A stretch of 64,000 nucleotides of DNA, from NCBI RefSeq assembly GCF_020991475.1, contig NZ_JAJMPA010000001.1, positions 930,001-994,000 of the forward strand. The letters are read 5' to 3'. This DNA comes from Pedobacter sp. MC2016-14. Its GTDB lineage: Bacteria > Bacteroidota > Bacteroidia > Sphingobacteriales > Sphingobacteriaceae. This document shows, in pieces, positions 17,930-24,873 of the stretch. The notes under the pieces are model-generated. The model was given only the letters and a program-made list of their open reading frames with translations, searched no databases and was not told where the DNA came from. Both the position numbers and the translations under genes were made by a program. Within the stretch, counting starts at the first letter, position 1, and every line of letters begins with the position of its first letter.

Positions 17930-18107
17930 GGAGTGCCTGTAGCTTGTTTTAGCAAAGAACGCATCTCATGTGGCGAACAGGTGTGAACGTTCGTCCTGTG
18001 GCAGCTTTTCAATCAGTTTCAAGCGTTCCAGCGCATCTTGGTCGATGTTCTGATTACGGCATCCTTTACCAGGTAATCCAGTGTCACTCCTAAAGCATCG
18101 ACCACCT
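17930..18107 (-). pseudogene. Remnant of an XRE-family regulator (3' part)
   Basis: Reading the minus strand from 18107 gives KVVDALGVTLDYLVKDA, the end of a Cro/C1-type HTH region. After a frameshift near 18060 it continues NQNIDQDALERLKLIEKL, PQDERSHLFAT and then an in-frame TGA at 17966-17968. This is the tail of a typical Bacteroidota XRE regulator (the '-LDYLV-...-LEKI-x-x-L-x-x-D-' pattern), with the HTH start missing, a frameshift and a stop. It abuts a second truncated gene on the plus strand at about 18108, so the junction looks like a rearrangement breakpoint. Confidence 0.6.
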
Positions 18108-18109
18108 TA

Positions 18110-18361
18110 GTATTCGAGGAATTATTAGATTCTATGGATGCAAAAAAAGAGAGTCTGCTTAGTGTCCTTAAAAAATATCCTACAAATCACGTTTCATGTT
18201 ATGCTTACTTTTATGATTACAATCCCTACTTTAAATTTAACAAGGATTTAGTGAGTAGATTAAATGAGTACAAAATAGATATTGAGTTTGATATGTATTT
18301 TTTATCAGAACAATATAAAGACCAGATTTGCAGCGACTTACTGTTTATTGCTTTTGTTTAG
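18110..18361 (+). pseudogene. 3' fragment of a DUF4279-like gene
   Basis: An ATG at 18134 gives 75 residues, but the frame is open and protein-like upstream to about 18110 (FEELLDS before the Met), so the ATG is probably internal and the gene has lost its 5' part. The sequence ESLLSVLKKYPTNHVSCYAY followed by FYDYNPYFKFNKDLVSRL and a DIEFDMYF strand matches, by eye, the C-terminal half of DUF4279-type proteins, which often lie beside polymorphic toxins as immunity-like genes. It abuts the XRE remnant. A short functional protein is possible but less likely. Confidence 0.5.
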
Positions 18362-18468
18362 GGGTTATGTTGCTAACTTAACCAGCAGTAACATTTAAAG
18401 TTCCTAATTGTAAGTTAGATGTCCTTCCATGCAAAGTTAGGTTCAGAGACTTTTAGATAAACTAAGAA

Positions 18469-18894
18469 ATGGAAATAGATATAAAAGATATAATTGATAA
18501 ATATGAAATTGCAGAAACTGATCTTGATGCAAGATTAGAAGACCTGAGGGCTGAGGTTGATGATGAATCGAGCTTATGGTCAAAGTACGAGAAGTTAGAA
18601 AAGGCTTTCTTTACCAATCATAGAGTTATGAGCCTCTTCGCAGATACATTGCAGCTTGTAGATAGCAAAGAAACATTAACTCTTTACGAACTTGATGACG
18701 TAAAGCGGGCGTATGAACTGTTGGTAAAACACAATCCTGACAATCTTCAATATTTGCAAGATTTAATTTATTATAACTATGTCGTGTTAGATGACGAATC
18801 GGAATCTTTAGCTTTAATCCAGAAAATGAAGGATAAGCTCGTTAAGCTGAATACTTTTGTTGATGATTTATCAAGGCAAATTTCAGAAGCTTAA
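18469..18894 (+). CDS. Unknown acidic helical protein downstream of RHS toxin
   Basis: 141 residues, acidic, no signal peptide or membrane segment. The first 55 residues look like a helical hairpin or coiled coil (DLDARLEDLRAEVDDESSLW), and the second half has a TPR-like pair of helices (ELDDVKRAYELLVKHNPDNL, then a 'QDLIYYNYVVLDDESES' stretch). I do not recognise the family. Its place in the tail of an RHS toxin locus suggests an orphan immunity protein left by an earlier toxin tip, but nothing in the sequence proves this. Confidence 0.55.
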   Translation: MEIDIKDIIDKYEIAETDLDARLEDLRAEVDDESSLWSKYEKLEKAFFTNHRVMSLFADTLQLVDSKETLTLYELDDVKRAYELLVKHNPDNLQYLQDLIYYNYVVLDDESESLALIQKMKDKLVKLNTFVDDLSRQISEA

Positions 18895-18932
18895 GAATGG
18901 AAATTAAGATTAAAATATTCTTTGCCAAGTCA

Positions 18933-19035
18933 CTCACCTTAAAATATGAGTGATTTTAAGGTGAGCTTTAAATCTGACCTTAAAGTACATGCCACAGAAT
19001 GCAGTCACCTTAAAAAATGCATGATTTTAAGGCGA
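18933..19035. repeat. Two related TCACCTTAAAA hairpins
   Basis: Hairpin 1 (18933-18965) has 13-bp perfect arms CTCACCTTAAAAT / ATTTTAAGGTGAG with a 7-base loop. Hairpin 2 (19005-19035) has TCACCTTAAAA / TTTTAAGGCGA, one G-U pair in RNA. Between them is a degenerate GACCTTAAAGT. The pair looks like a short repetitive palindromic element or regulatory tandem hairpins; it follows the 141-residue gene and could stop its transcription, although no long T run follows. Confidence 0.5.
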
Positions 19036-19092
19036 GCCTCCTTGCTACGTTAAAGGGATAATTTATAATTCGTAAAAAATACAATAATTCAA

Positions 19093-19100
19093 TACCTTTG
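19093..19100 (+). promoter_or_regulatory. -7 element TACCTTTG
   Basis: Matches the Bacteroidota -7 consensus TAnnTTTG exactly, 20 bases before the ATG of the small membrane protein gene. I see no clear -33 element, so it is a motif-level prediction. Confidence 0.4.
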
Positions 19101-19120
19101 GCTCATAAGAATTTATTAAG

Positions 19121-19303
19121 ATGAATAAAGAAGAAAACAACAATAGTTTTGACTGGGTTTATTACGTTTTAGGCCTGTTTTTTGGAATTTTAACTGCTGC
19201 TATTGCTACGCATAGCTTTGGTGCTTCCTTATTGGGTGGCATTGTAGGATTCATCATTGCGGCGCTATTTTTAAATAAAATTGTAAAAGGTAGAGTGTAC
19301 TAA
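19121..19303 (+). CDS. Small two-helix membrane protein
   Basis: 60 residues: a polar N-terminus (MNKEENNNSFDW) and two hydrophobic helices at about 13-32 (with a GLFFGILTAAIA core) and 34-53 (LLGGIVGFIIAALFL), ending in a basic tail. Glycine-rich helices of this kind form hairpin membrane proteins. No family is recognised. A TAnnTTTG element upstream and independent spacing from its neighbours support a real gene of its own. Confidence 0.6.
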   Translation: MNKEENNNSFDWVYYVLGLFFGILTAAIATHSFGASLLGGIVGFIIAALFLNKIVKGRVY

Positions 19304-19349
19304 TCACGTTACTTGTTATTTTTTTAATACGATAATTCTAATTTGCACC

Positions 19350-19913
19350 ATGAAATCACTAAAAGTTATTGTATTGTCCAGCCTGATCGGATTTTCGGTT
19401 CATGCCCAGGACGTTAAATTTCCTGCTTTAGACAGCAGTCCTGCTGATATTGCTTATTATCCGCTAAACACCACCAGGGTTAAAAAAGGAGAAGAGGCTA
19501 AACCGATTATTAAGGTATTGTATGCCCGTCCCTCTAAAAAAGGCCGTGAGGTATTTGGTACGCTGGTAGAATTTGGTAAAGTAAACCGTATTGGCGCAAA
19601 CGAAAGCAACGAAATCAGGTTTTTTAAACCGGTTACTATCGGAGGAAAAGCACTTGCTGCAGGTGCTTATAGCTTTTTTGCCATTCCTGCTGCTGATAAG
19701 TGGACCATCATCATCAATAAACAAACAGACAGATGGGGTGCTTATACCTACGATGAAACTAAAGATGTTGTTCGTGTAGATGTACCGGTAAAACCTTTAG
19801 AAAATGTAGTGGAAGCACTTTCTATTACCTTTAAGGAGCTTACTGATGGTGCTGCATTGGTGATTGGCTGGGATAAAACCTCTGTTGAGTTACCGATTAC
19901 GTTTAAGAAATAA
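19350..19913 (+). CDS. Secreted DUF2911 family protein
   Basis: 187 residues with a signal peptide (about 1-19, ending VHAQ). The mature protein matches DUF2911 throughout: VLYARPSKKGREVFG, a GANESNEIRFFKPVTIGGK segment, LAAGAYSFFAIPAADKWTII, and a WGAYTYDE motif. The DUF2911 domain is a secreted beta-rich domain of unknown function that is very common in Bacteroidota. The gene is transcribed alone and ends in front of a bidirectional terminator shared with the convergent sensor kinase. Confidence 0.85.
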   Translation: MKSLKVIVLSSLIGFSVHAQDVKFPALDSSPADIAYYPLNTTRVKKGEEAKPIIKVLYARPSKKGREVFGTLVEFGKVNRIGANESNEIRFFKPVTIGGKALAAGAYSFFAIPAADKWTIIINKQTDRWGAYTYDETKDVVRVDVPVKPLENVVEALSITFKELTDGAALVIGWDKTSVELPITFKK

Positions 19914-19924
19914 ACAAATAAATC

Positions 19925-19951
19925 TCTCGTCGCTTCGCTCTGTCGAGATGA
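19925..19951. repeat. Short imperfect palindrome in intergenic DNA
   Basis: TCTCG at 19925-19929 pairs with CGAGA at 19944-19948 around a GC-rich core (TCGCTTCGCTCTG). The block looks like an intergenic repeat of the type seen many times in Pedobacter-like genomes; only one copy is present in this window, so its repeat status is inferred. Confidence 0.25.
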
Positions 19952-20006
19952 CGAAGAGGTGCTTTGTAAAGATGACTTTGCTAAGCGCTATCAAGAAAAA
20001 AATAAG

Positions 20007-20039
20007 AAAAACCGTATCAAACAAAATTATACGGTTTTT
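20007..20039. terminator. Bidirectional terminator
   Basis: Perfect 11-bp arms AAAAACCGTAT / ATACGGTTTTT at 20007-20017 and 20029-20039, with A and T runs on both sides, placed exactly between the convergent DUF2911 and sensor kinase genes. It can serve both strands. Confidence 0.8.
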
Positions 20040-21251
20040 TTATGCGGTAGGTTCGTAAGTAATGCTGCTTTTTAAGACAATCCTGAAGGTGGTGCCTTTG
20101 CCCACCTCGGATTCTTTAACAAAGATTTGCCCGCTATGGTAATTTTCAACAATACGTTTGGTTAAAGACAAACCAAGGCCCCAGCCCCGCTTACGGGTAG
20201 TATATCCTGGTTGAAACACGGCATCAAATTTAGAGCGTGGAATGCCTTTGCCGGTATCCGTAACATCGATAAAGACCTCTTCTTTGGCCAGGTTTTCAAT
20301 GATGTTTACACTAATGCTTCCGTCGTTTTCAATGGCATTGGCCGCATTTTTCAATAAGTTTTCTGTTACCCAGTCAAACAAAGGAATGTTGAGCATGGCA
20401 CGTACCTGATCATCTCCTGTGATGCTGAATTTAATTTTATCTGATGTTCTCAGCTGAAAGTATTCGATGAAGTCCTGAATTACTGTATATACCACATGGT
20501 CTTCCAGCACAGGTTTAGAGCCAATTTTAGAAAAACGGTCGGTAATCACTTCCAAACGCCTGATGTCATTTTCCATTTCGGCAATCAAGGGGTCATCTTC
20601 TGCATCAAAACGGGATTTCATCAATTCTACCCATGCCATTAAAGAAGAAATTGGCGTTCCCAATTGATGTGCGGTTTCTTTGGCCAGTCCAACCCATACC
20701 TGGTCCTGCTCTGCTTTACGAGCCGAACTGAAGGCCACATAGGCGGTGAGTAGGAATAGTCCAATTACGGCCAGCTGGATATAGGGAAAATACCGGAGCT
20801 GGGTTAAAATAGAGGAATCTTTATAATAAATTAACCATTTAGATCCATCTAAACCAGTAATGGCGGTAGGTGGATGCTGTTTCTTCATTTTGCGTAGCTC
20901 TCTTGCAAAATAAGCAGGATCGTAAGTGATGTTCTCTTTTTTCTCCAGGTTATAATTGGTTTTGGTTGAGTCCAGCCCTTGTGTAGCCAGGATTTGGCCC
21001 TGTGCATCTGTCATAATTACCGGAAGTTTTGTGTTGGTACGGATCAAATCTACCAGACCGGTATAATTACCATCATCATACATCACCAGCGATTGCTCGG
21101 TTACTTTTACATAAAGCTGAAACTGAAGCCGTTCTTCACGCTCCATTTTTTTAACAAAAAAGTCGCTATAAAAAACAGATGCCGTACCAATTACAATAGC
21201 GAAAATTAGTAAAAAGAACTTCCAGCGGCGTTTTTTCTCGTATGGATTCAT
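20040..21251 (-). CDS. Membrane sensor histidine kinase
   Basis: About 403 residues from the ATG at 21251; a TTG five codons upstream also fits but gives a less typical start. TM1 about 12-28, an extracellular sensor domain of about 125 residues, TM2 about 158-176, then the kinase. The H-box is KETAHQLGTPISSLMAWVEL (His near 195), N-box ENLLKNAANAI, G1 DTGKGIPRSKFD, and G2 GWGLGLSLTKRIVENYH. It is a HisKA/HATPase_c kinase with no receiver of its own and no response regulator next to it, so its partner is encoded elsewhere. It is divergent from gltX. Confidence 0.9.
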   Translation of the reverse strand: MNPYEKKRRWKFFLLIFAIVIGTASVFYSDFFVKKMEREERLQFQLYVKVTEQSLVMYDDGNYTGLVDLIRTNTKLPVIMTDAQGQILATQGLDSTKTNYNLEKKENITYDPAYFARELRKMKKQHPPTAITGLDGSKWLIYYKDSSILTQLRYFPYIQLAVIGLFLLTAYVAFSSARKAEQDQVWVGLAKETAHQLGTPISSLMAWVELMKSRFDAEDDPLIAEMENDIRRLEVITDRFSKIGSKPVLEDHVVYTVIQDFIEYFQLRTSDKIKFSITGDDQVRAMLNIPLFDWVTENLLKNAANAIENDGSISVNIIENLAKEEVFIDVTDTGKGIPRSKFDAVFQPGYTTRKRGWGLGLSLTKRIVENYHSGQIFVKESEVGKGTTFRIVLKSSITYEPTA

Positions 21252-21280
21252 AGAATATAAACGCAAATTACAAAATAATC

Positions 21281-21288
21281 TATCTTTG
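21281..21288 (+). promoter_or_regulatory. -7 element TATCTTTG of gltX
   Basis: Exact match to TAnnTTTG, ending 10 bases before the gltX ATG, in the short divergent gap with the sensor kinase gene. A short leader of this kind is common in Bacteroidota. No convincing -33 box was seen. Confidence 0.5.
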
Positions 21289-21298
21289 TGGTTCAGAT

Positions 21299-22807
21299 AT
21301 GGAAAAGAAAGTTAGAGTAAGATTTGCCCCAAGTCCAACAGGAGGCCTTCATTTAGGTGGTGTACGCACCGCTTTGTTCAATTATTTGTTTGCGAAAAAA
21401 AATAACGGAACCTTCATTTTACGTGTGGAAGATACAGACCAAACCAGGTTTGTAGAGGGTGCAGAAGAATACATTGTTGCTTGCTTAGCCTGGTGCGGCA
21501 TCTCGCCGGATGAGAGCCCACAAGTTGGGGGCAACTATGGCCCATATCGCCAAAGCGAGAGAAAAGATACATACAAACAATACGCGGAACAGCTGATTGC
21601 CGATGGTTATGCCTATTATGCCTTTGATACGGCAGCAGAACTGGATGCTAAACGTAAAGAATTTCCAAACTTCTTATACGGACAGGCTACACGCATGGAC
21701 ATGAAAAACTCGCTGACACTTTCGGAAGAAGAAGTGCAGGAGCTTTTGGCAAAGGGAACGCCTTATGTGGTACGCATCAGGGTTCCGGAAGATGAACATG
21801 TGTCTTTTGTAGACTTGATTAGAGGCCATGTGAGTTTTGATACCAACCTGGTTGACGATAAAGTATTGCTTAAAGCAGATGGTATGCCAACCTATCATTT
21901 GGCCGTTGTGGCGGATGACCGCGCAATGGAAATCAGTCATATTTTTAGAGGAGAGGAATGGCTCCCATCTGCACCTGTGCATATTTTACTCTGGAAATAT
22001 TTAGGCTGGGAAGATGAAATGCCTAAATGGGTACACCTGCCCCTGATTTTAAAACCTGATGGCAATGGAAAATTAAGCAAACGTGATGGCGACAGATTGG
22101 GCTTCCCGGTTTATGCGCAAAACTGGACAGATCCAAAGACAGGGGATTTAACCAAGGGCTTTAAAGAGCTTGGTTTTATGCCGGAAGCTTTTATTAACCT
22201 ATTGGCCATGTTGGGCTGGAACGACGGTAGCGACAGGGAAATCTTTAACATGGAAGAATTGATTGCTAGTTTTTCTATTGACAGGATCAGCAAAGCGGGG
22301 GCTAAGTTTGATTTTGAAAAAGCAAAATGGTACAACCACGAATGGATTAAACATGCGGAGGCAGCAAAGCTGGCGCCATTGGTAGCGGCACAACTTTCTG
22401 AAAATGGCATCCAGGTAGCGGATGGTGTTTATTTAGAAAAGGTTATTGAGATGATCAAAGACCGTTGTCATCTTTTAACAGATTTTTTAACACAAAGCGC
22501 TTACTTTTTTGTTTCCCCTAAGGATTATGACCTCTCTGCGGTGAAACCAAAATGGACTACAGCAAAAACGGCTTTCTATCAGGAGTTTGCGCAGGAATTG
22601 AAAAACTTTGATACCGCGACAGCCCTGGAAGATAAATTTAAAGAACTGGCAACAGCTCATGAAATTAAGCCGGGAGAGCTGATGTTACCTTTTAGGATTA
22701 TGCTGGTGGGTGGAAAGTTTGGCCCTGGTGTTTTTGATATTGCGTTAACGCTGGGTGCAGATGAGGCCATAAGCAGGATAAATTATGCTTTGGAAGCTTT
22801 AAACTAA
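21299..22807 (+). CDS. gltX: Glutamate--tRNA ligase
   Basis: 502 residues, the normal length of bacterial GluRS. It charges tRNA-Glu with glutamate in the cytoplasm. The class I signature PSPTGGLHLGGVRTALFNYL is at residues 10-29 and the KMSKS-type loop is KLSKRDG near residue 258. RFAPSPTG at the N-terminus and the FRGEEWLPSAPVHILL motif in the middle are typical of GltX. The C-terminal half is the alpha-helical anticodon-binding domain. The sequence looks intact, and a following metallopeptidase gene begins only 9 bases after its stop. Confidence 0.97.
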   Translation: MEKKVRVRFAPSPTGGLHLGGVRTALFNYLFAKKNNGTFILRVEDTDQTRFVEGAEEYIVACLAWCGISPDESPQVGGNYGPYRQSERKDTYKQYAEQLIADGYAYYAFDTAAELDAKRKEFPNFLYGQATRMDMKNSLTLSEEEVQELLAKGTPYVVRIRVPEDEHVSFVDLIRGHVSFDTNLVDDKVLLKADGMPTYHLAVVADDRAMEISHIFRGEEWLPSAPVHILLWKYLGWEDEMPKWVHLPLILKPDGNGKLSKRDGDRLGFPVYAQNWTDPKTGDLTKGFKELGFMPEAFINLLAMLGWNDGSDREIFNMEELIASFSIDRISKAGAKFDFEKAKWYNHEWIKHAEAAKLAPLVAAQLSENGIQVADGVYLEKVIEMIKDRCHLLTDFLTQSAYFFVSPKDYDLSAVKPKWTTAKTAFYQEFAQELKNFDTATALEDKFKELATAHEIKPGELMLPFRIMLVGGKFGPGVFDIALTLGADEAISRINYALEALN

Positions 22808-22816
22808 TTAGATACT

Positions 22817-23656
22817 ATGCAATGGTTTGGTAAAGGTAGCGGTAACATTGAAGACCGCAGGGGAATGAGTGGAGGAACAGTCCTTGGTGGCGGCCTCGGG
22901 ATCATTGTCGTGGTGCTCGGTTTAATCTTTGGTACAGACCTTACCGGTGTGGTTAACCAGCTGCCATTAAATACGGGGAGCCAAACTGAGGTTAAACCTA
23001 CTGACCCTACTGATGCCCAGGGTAAATTTGTTGATGGTGTGCTGGAATCTACCAACCAGGTTTGGGAAAAGCAGTTTCAAAAAATGGGCAAAACCTATGA
23101 GGAACCCATACTTGTGCTGTTTGAAGGGTCTGTACAATCGGCCTGTGGAAATGCAAGCGCTGCTGTAGGCCCCTTTTACTGCCCTGCCGATCATAAAGTA
23201 TACATCGACCTTAGTTTTTATAATGAATTAAAAGACCGTTTTGGTGCTGCGGGAGATTTTGCCCAGGCTTATGTGATTGCCCATGAGGTTGGACACCATG
23301 TGCAAAACCTGCTTGGCATATCTGATAAGATGGATAAGTACAGGAGACAGCTTAGTGAAAAGGAATACAATAAATTGTCTGTTAAGCTAGAATTGCAGGC
23401 TGATTTCCTTGCCGGCCTTTGGGCCCATGATGCTCAAAACCTGAAAGACTTTAAACTTGAAGATGGGGATATTGAAGAGGCCTTAAATGCGGCTAATGCT
23501 ATTGGCGACGATAAGTTGCAAAAGCAGGCACAGGGAGAGGTAGTGCCAGATGCCTTTACGCATGGAACGTCGGCACAGCGCATGCAATGGTTTAGGAAAG
23601 GCTTTGAAACCGGCGACATTAAGCAGGGCGATACTTTCAATTTTGAACAACTTTAG
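22817..23656 (+). CDS. YpfJ-type neutral zinc metallopeptidase
   Basis: 279 residues. Short N-terminal part with RRGMSGG-like sequence, one transmembrane helix at about 19-37 (GGTVLGGGLGIIVVVLGLIF), then a zincin domain with the HEVGHHVQNLLG motif near residues 156-167 (HExxHH) and ELQADFLAGLWA, the second conserved motif. This matches the putative neutral zinc metallopeptidase family (YpfJ, Pfam Zn_peptidase) across its length. Substrate is unknown. Close spacing to gltX (9 bases) suggests co-transcription. Confidence 0.9.
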   Translation: MQWFGKGSGNIEDRRGMSGGTVLGGGLGIIVVVLGLIFGTDLTGVVNQLPLNTGSQTEVKPTDPTDAQGKFVDGVLESTNQVWEKQFQKMGKTYEEPILVLFEGSVQSACGNASAAVGPFYCPADHKVYIDLSFYNELKDRFGAAGDFAQAYVIAHEVGHHVQNLLGISDKMDKYRRQLSEKEYNKLSVKLELQADFLAGLWAHDAQNLKDFKLEDGDIEEALNAANAIGDDKLQKQAQGEVVPDAFTHGTSAQRMQWFRKGFETGDIKQGDTFNFEQL

Positions 23657-23745
23657 TGAATTTCAAATAGTTTTACGACTTTTATGCGCTGCGACAAGGC
23701 CTGCCAGTATGGTCTTCCTTTAGCAACGTAAATTATTTATGGCTA

Positions 23746-24870
23746 ATGATCCTTATTGTAGATGATACACCAGAGAACCTGATCTCGTTAAAAAAGGTTC
23801 TGGAAATAAATAACTTTGAAGTGGATACCGCCGCCTCTGGCGAAGAAGCCTTGAAAAAGGTCCTTAAAAATGCCTATGTATTAATTATTCTGGACGTGCA
23901 AATGCCGGGGATGGACGGCTTTGAAGTAGCTGAAGCAATTTCTGGCTATAGCAAAGCTAAAGAAACAGCCATTATTTTCCTCTCGGCAGCAAATACGGAG
24001 TCTAAATTTATCACTAAAGGATATTCATCGGGCGGGCTGGATTACATTACCAAGCCTGTTGATATGGACATCCTGTTGCTAAAAGTGAAAACCTTTTACC
24101 GCATTTACGAGCAAAGCCGCAAGCTTATTGAAATTCAAAATGCTTTACTGGAAGAGATAGAGTTTCGTAAGAAGGCGGAAAATAAAAAGGATGAATTTAT
24201 TAGTATTGCCAGTCACGAATTAAAAACGCCCCTCACCAGTGTTAAGGGATATGTGCAGCTTTTAGAGCGGAGCGTAGACCGGGGAGATATGGATACGGTT
24301 AAAAAGCATCTGGCTAAGGCACAGGTACAGTTAGAGAAGCTTAATGACCTGATTGCCGATTTGCTGGACATTTCAAAAATAGAAAGCGGAAAGTTGAAGT
24401 TTAATAAAAAGAACTTTATACTGGATGAGACGCTGGAGAGTGTAATGGAGATCATTAACCAGAGCAATCCGGAGTTTACTTTGACCAAAACCGGGTTTGC
24501 CCCGCAAGAAATTTACGGGGATGAAATGCGGATTGAGCAGGTCATCATTAACTTTTTAACCAATGCCATTAAATATTCACCAGGTACAAATGAAGTCCGC
24601 ATTCATGTTAACGTGGAGGGCGACCGTGTGTATGTAGGGGTGAGGGATTTTGGTATTGGTATAGACCCCGAGCAACAAAAAAACGTATTTGATAAGTTTT
24701 ACCGTGTAGAAGAAACAGCCATACAGTTCCAGGGACTGGGCATAGGCTTATATATTTCAGCAGAAATTATAAGGCGACACGGCGGAGAGGTTGGCGTTAA
24801 GAGCGTTTTGGGAGAAGGCTCCGAATTTTATTTTATCATTCCATTAATTTCTGATTCAGAAAAAGAATAA
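23746..24870 (+). CDS. Response regulator-histidine kinase (REC-HisKA-HATPase)
   Basis: 374 residues, no membrane segment. N-terminal receiver (MILIVDDTPEN start, phosphoacceptor Asp50 in ILDVQMPGMDG, Lys in ITKPVD), a short coiled linker, then HisKA with His157 in ASHELKTPLTSVKGYVQLL and an HATPase_c domain (FLTNAIKYSP, DFGIGIDPE, GLGIGLYISAEI). The kinase is therefore switched by phosphorylation of its own receiver, typically by the neighbouring hybrid kinase. It is the first gene of a signalling operon and is 3 bases from the next start. Confidence 0.92.
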   Translation: MILIVDDTPENLISLKKVLEINNFEVDTAASGEEALKKVLKNAYVLIILDVQMPGMDGFEVAEAISGYSKAKETAIIFLSAANTESKFITKGYSSGGLDYITKPVDMDILLLKVKTFYRIYEQSRKLIEIQNALLEEIEFRKKAENKKDEFISIASHELKTPLTSVKGYVQLLERSVDRGDMDTVKKHLAKAQVQLEKLNDLIADLLDISKIESGKLKFNKKNFILDETLESVMEIINQSNPEFTLTKTGFAPQEIYGDEMRIEQVIINFLTNAIKYSPGTNEVRIHVNVEGDRVYVGVRDFGIGIDPEQQKNVFDKFYRVEETAIQFQGLGIGLYISAEIIRRHGGEVGVKSVLGEGSEFYFIIPLISDSEKE

Positions 24871-24873
24871 ACT

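Noticed and set aside
18899..19040. CRISPR-like repeats
   Set aside because: Only two imperfect palindromic copies, no regular spacing and no cas genes.
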